Assembly (NCBI GenBank): GCA_035575835.1 | Contig: DATLXM010000055.1 | Span: 1-14,652, forward strand | DNA: 14,652 nucleotides | Direction of reading: 5' to 3' | Origin: Gaiellasilicea sp035575835 | GTDB taxonomy: Bacteria > Actinomycetota > Thermoleophilia > Gaiellales > Gaiellaceae | Part shown: positions 14,167 to 14,652 of the stretch, piece by piece | Numbering within the stretch: the first letter of the stretch is position 1 | Layout: the number at the start of each line of letters is the position of its first letter | Position numbers and translations under genes: made by a program | The notes under the pieces: model-generated | What the model was told of the DNA's origin: nothing | The model's database searches: none | What the model saw: the letters and a program-made list of their open reading frames with translations, nothing else

Positions 14167-14198
14167 CAATGATCGCTGCGGCGCAAGCACGGAAGTGC

Positions 14199-14210
14199 CA
14201 CGAATTCGTG
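14199..14210. promoter_or_regulatory. Perfect 12-bp palindrome CACGAATTCGTG, candidate operator
   Basis: The palindrome lies 26 bases upstream of the cyclodeaminase-like ATG and 13 bases before the TAGGCT hexamer, covering where a -35 would sit. An uninterrupted 12-bp palindrome in non-coding DNA at this position suggests a dimeric regulator site. No regulator gene is visible in the window. Confidence 0.4.
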
Positions 14211-14223
14211 CCAACCTCGTGAC

Positions 14224-14229
14224 TAGGCT
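14224..14229 (+). promoter_or_regulatory. Candidate -10 hexamer TAGGCT of a leaderless transcript
   Basis: TAGGCT ends seven bases before ATG 14237. No Shine-Dalgarno is present. Spacing and TAGnnT form match the hexamers before addB, the dehydrogenase gene and pntAA. Confidence 0.42.
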
Positions 14230-14236
14230 TCCACAG

Positions 14237-14652
14237 ATGGTGCCGTTCTTCAGCGCTCGCGACGTCGAGGCGGCCGTGCCGCCCGCGGAGGCATACGACG
14301 CCGTTCGGGATGCGTTCCTGGCCCACGCCAGAGGCGAGTGGACGATGCAACCGAAGCTGTACGTGACCAACTATCCGGCCGGTGATTTCCGTGCGATGCC
14401 CGCGCTCGGAGGTGGGCACGCGCTGCTCAAGTGGGTGACGTCGTTTCCGGGCAATCCCGCGCGGGGGCTTCCCACGGTCAGCGGTCTCGTGGTGCTCTCG
14501 AACGCGGACACCGGCGTCGTGGAGGCGATCCTCGATGCCGGCTCGGTCACGGCACTCCGGACCGGTGCGGCCGCGGTGATCGCAGCGGACGTGCTCGGTC
14601 GTGCGGATGCCGAGAGCGCCGCTGTCGTGGGGGTAGGGATCAACGGCCGCGC
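14237..14652 (+). CDS. Ornithine cyclodeaminase/mu-crystallin family protein, N-terminal 138 residues; 3' end outside window
   Basis: NAD(P)-binding amino- or imino-acid enzyme family that includes ornithine cyclodeaminase, alanine dehydrogenase of archaeal type and ketimine reductases. Visible signatures, numbered from ATG 14237: a helical opening with VPPAEAYDAVRDAFLAHA (13-30), then K-W-V-T-SFPGNP (about 65-74), GLPTVSGLVVLSNADTG (77-93), the hallmark TALRTGAAA (about 105-113), and the beginning of the Rossmann fold, VVGVGINGR (about 130-138), at the window edge. Substrate cannot be assigned from the N-terminal half, and the family is often mis-annotated. The start is ATG 14237, but GTG 14240 is directly adjacent. 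No Shine-Dalgarno is seen; TAGGCT and a 12-bp palindrome lie upstream, so it is probably its own regulated unit after the pnt terminators. Confidence 0.85.
   Translation, partial: MVPFFSARDVEAAVPPAEAYDAVRDAFLAHARGEWTMQPKLYVTNYPAGDFRAMPALGGGHALLKWVTSFPGNPARGLPTVSGLVVLSNADTGVVEAILDAGSVTALRTGAAAVIAADVLGRADAESAAVVGVGINGR

Noticed and set aside
1..14652. Mobile element, CRISPR, toxin-antitoxin or defence system
   Set aside because: No transposase, integrase, spaced direct repeats or recognisable toxin pair was found; AddAB here fits housekeeping break repair rather than a defence island.

Overview
The window is GC-rich, densely packed bacterial chromosome. High GC, frequent GTG starts, a poxvirus-type topoisomerase IB, a three-subunit PntAA/PntAB/PntB transhydrogenase, a small Lsr2-like basic protein and a ferritin-like protein with a weak Tat-like leader together suggest an actinobacterium, perhaps a deep-branching one such as Thermoleophilia. 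That placement is inference. No rRNA, tRNA, CRISPR array, insertion sequence or phage gene was seen.

Left block (1-8695, all minus strand) is a DNA maintenance and repair neighbourhood. In transcription order it holds topoisomerase IB, a 65-residue Lsr2-like protein, an AddB-like nuclease/inactive helicase, an AddA-like helicase-nuclease, a YfcE-type metallophosphoesterase and the start of endonuclease III (nth, cut by the window edge). addB and addA are 25 bases apart; addA/phosphoesterase and phosphoesterase/nth share one base (TAATG and TGATG), so the last four genes are probably one coupled operon. Three short hairpins lie between the Lsr2-like gene and addB.

Middle block (8739-10547) holds an isocitrate dehydrogenase family gene (plus) convergent with a ferritin-like gene (minus), separated by a perfect 10-bp GC-rich hairpin that probably terminates both. 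The dehydrogenase looks mosaic: eukaryotic-type (type II) NADP-IDH signatures in its first two thirds, an IPMDH/NAD-IDH-like cofactor loop and tail in the last third. Upstream of the ferritin-like gene is a stand-alone HD-GYP domain broken by three single-base indels, the only broken gene in the window.

Right block (11316-14652, plus strand) is the pntAA-pntAB-pntB operon, coding a membrane proton-translocating NAD(P) transhydrogenase with overlapping genes. It ends in two hairpins, one overlapping a G-quadruplex motif on the opposite strand. After it begins an ornithine cyclodeaminase/mu-crystallin family gene, cut by the right edge, with a perfect 12-bp palindrome upstream.

The main regulatory pattern is that four transcription-unit starts (addB, the dehydrogenase, pntAA, the cyclodeaminase-like gene) lack a Shine-Dalgarno sequence and have a TAGnnT hexamer ending 6-9 bases before the start codon. 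This is what leaderless transcription would look like. No wholly new system was recognised; the strongest leads are this promoter set, the AddAB pair with iron-sulphur-type cysteines in both subunits, the mosaic dehydrogenase and the Lsr2-like/TopIB/AddAB association.
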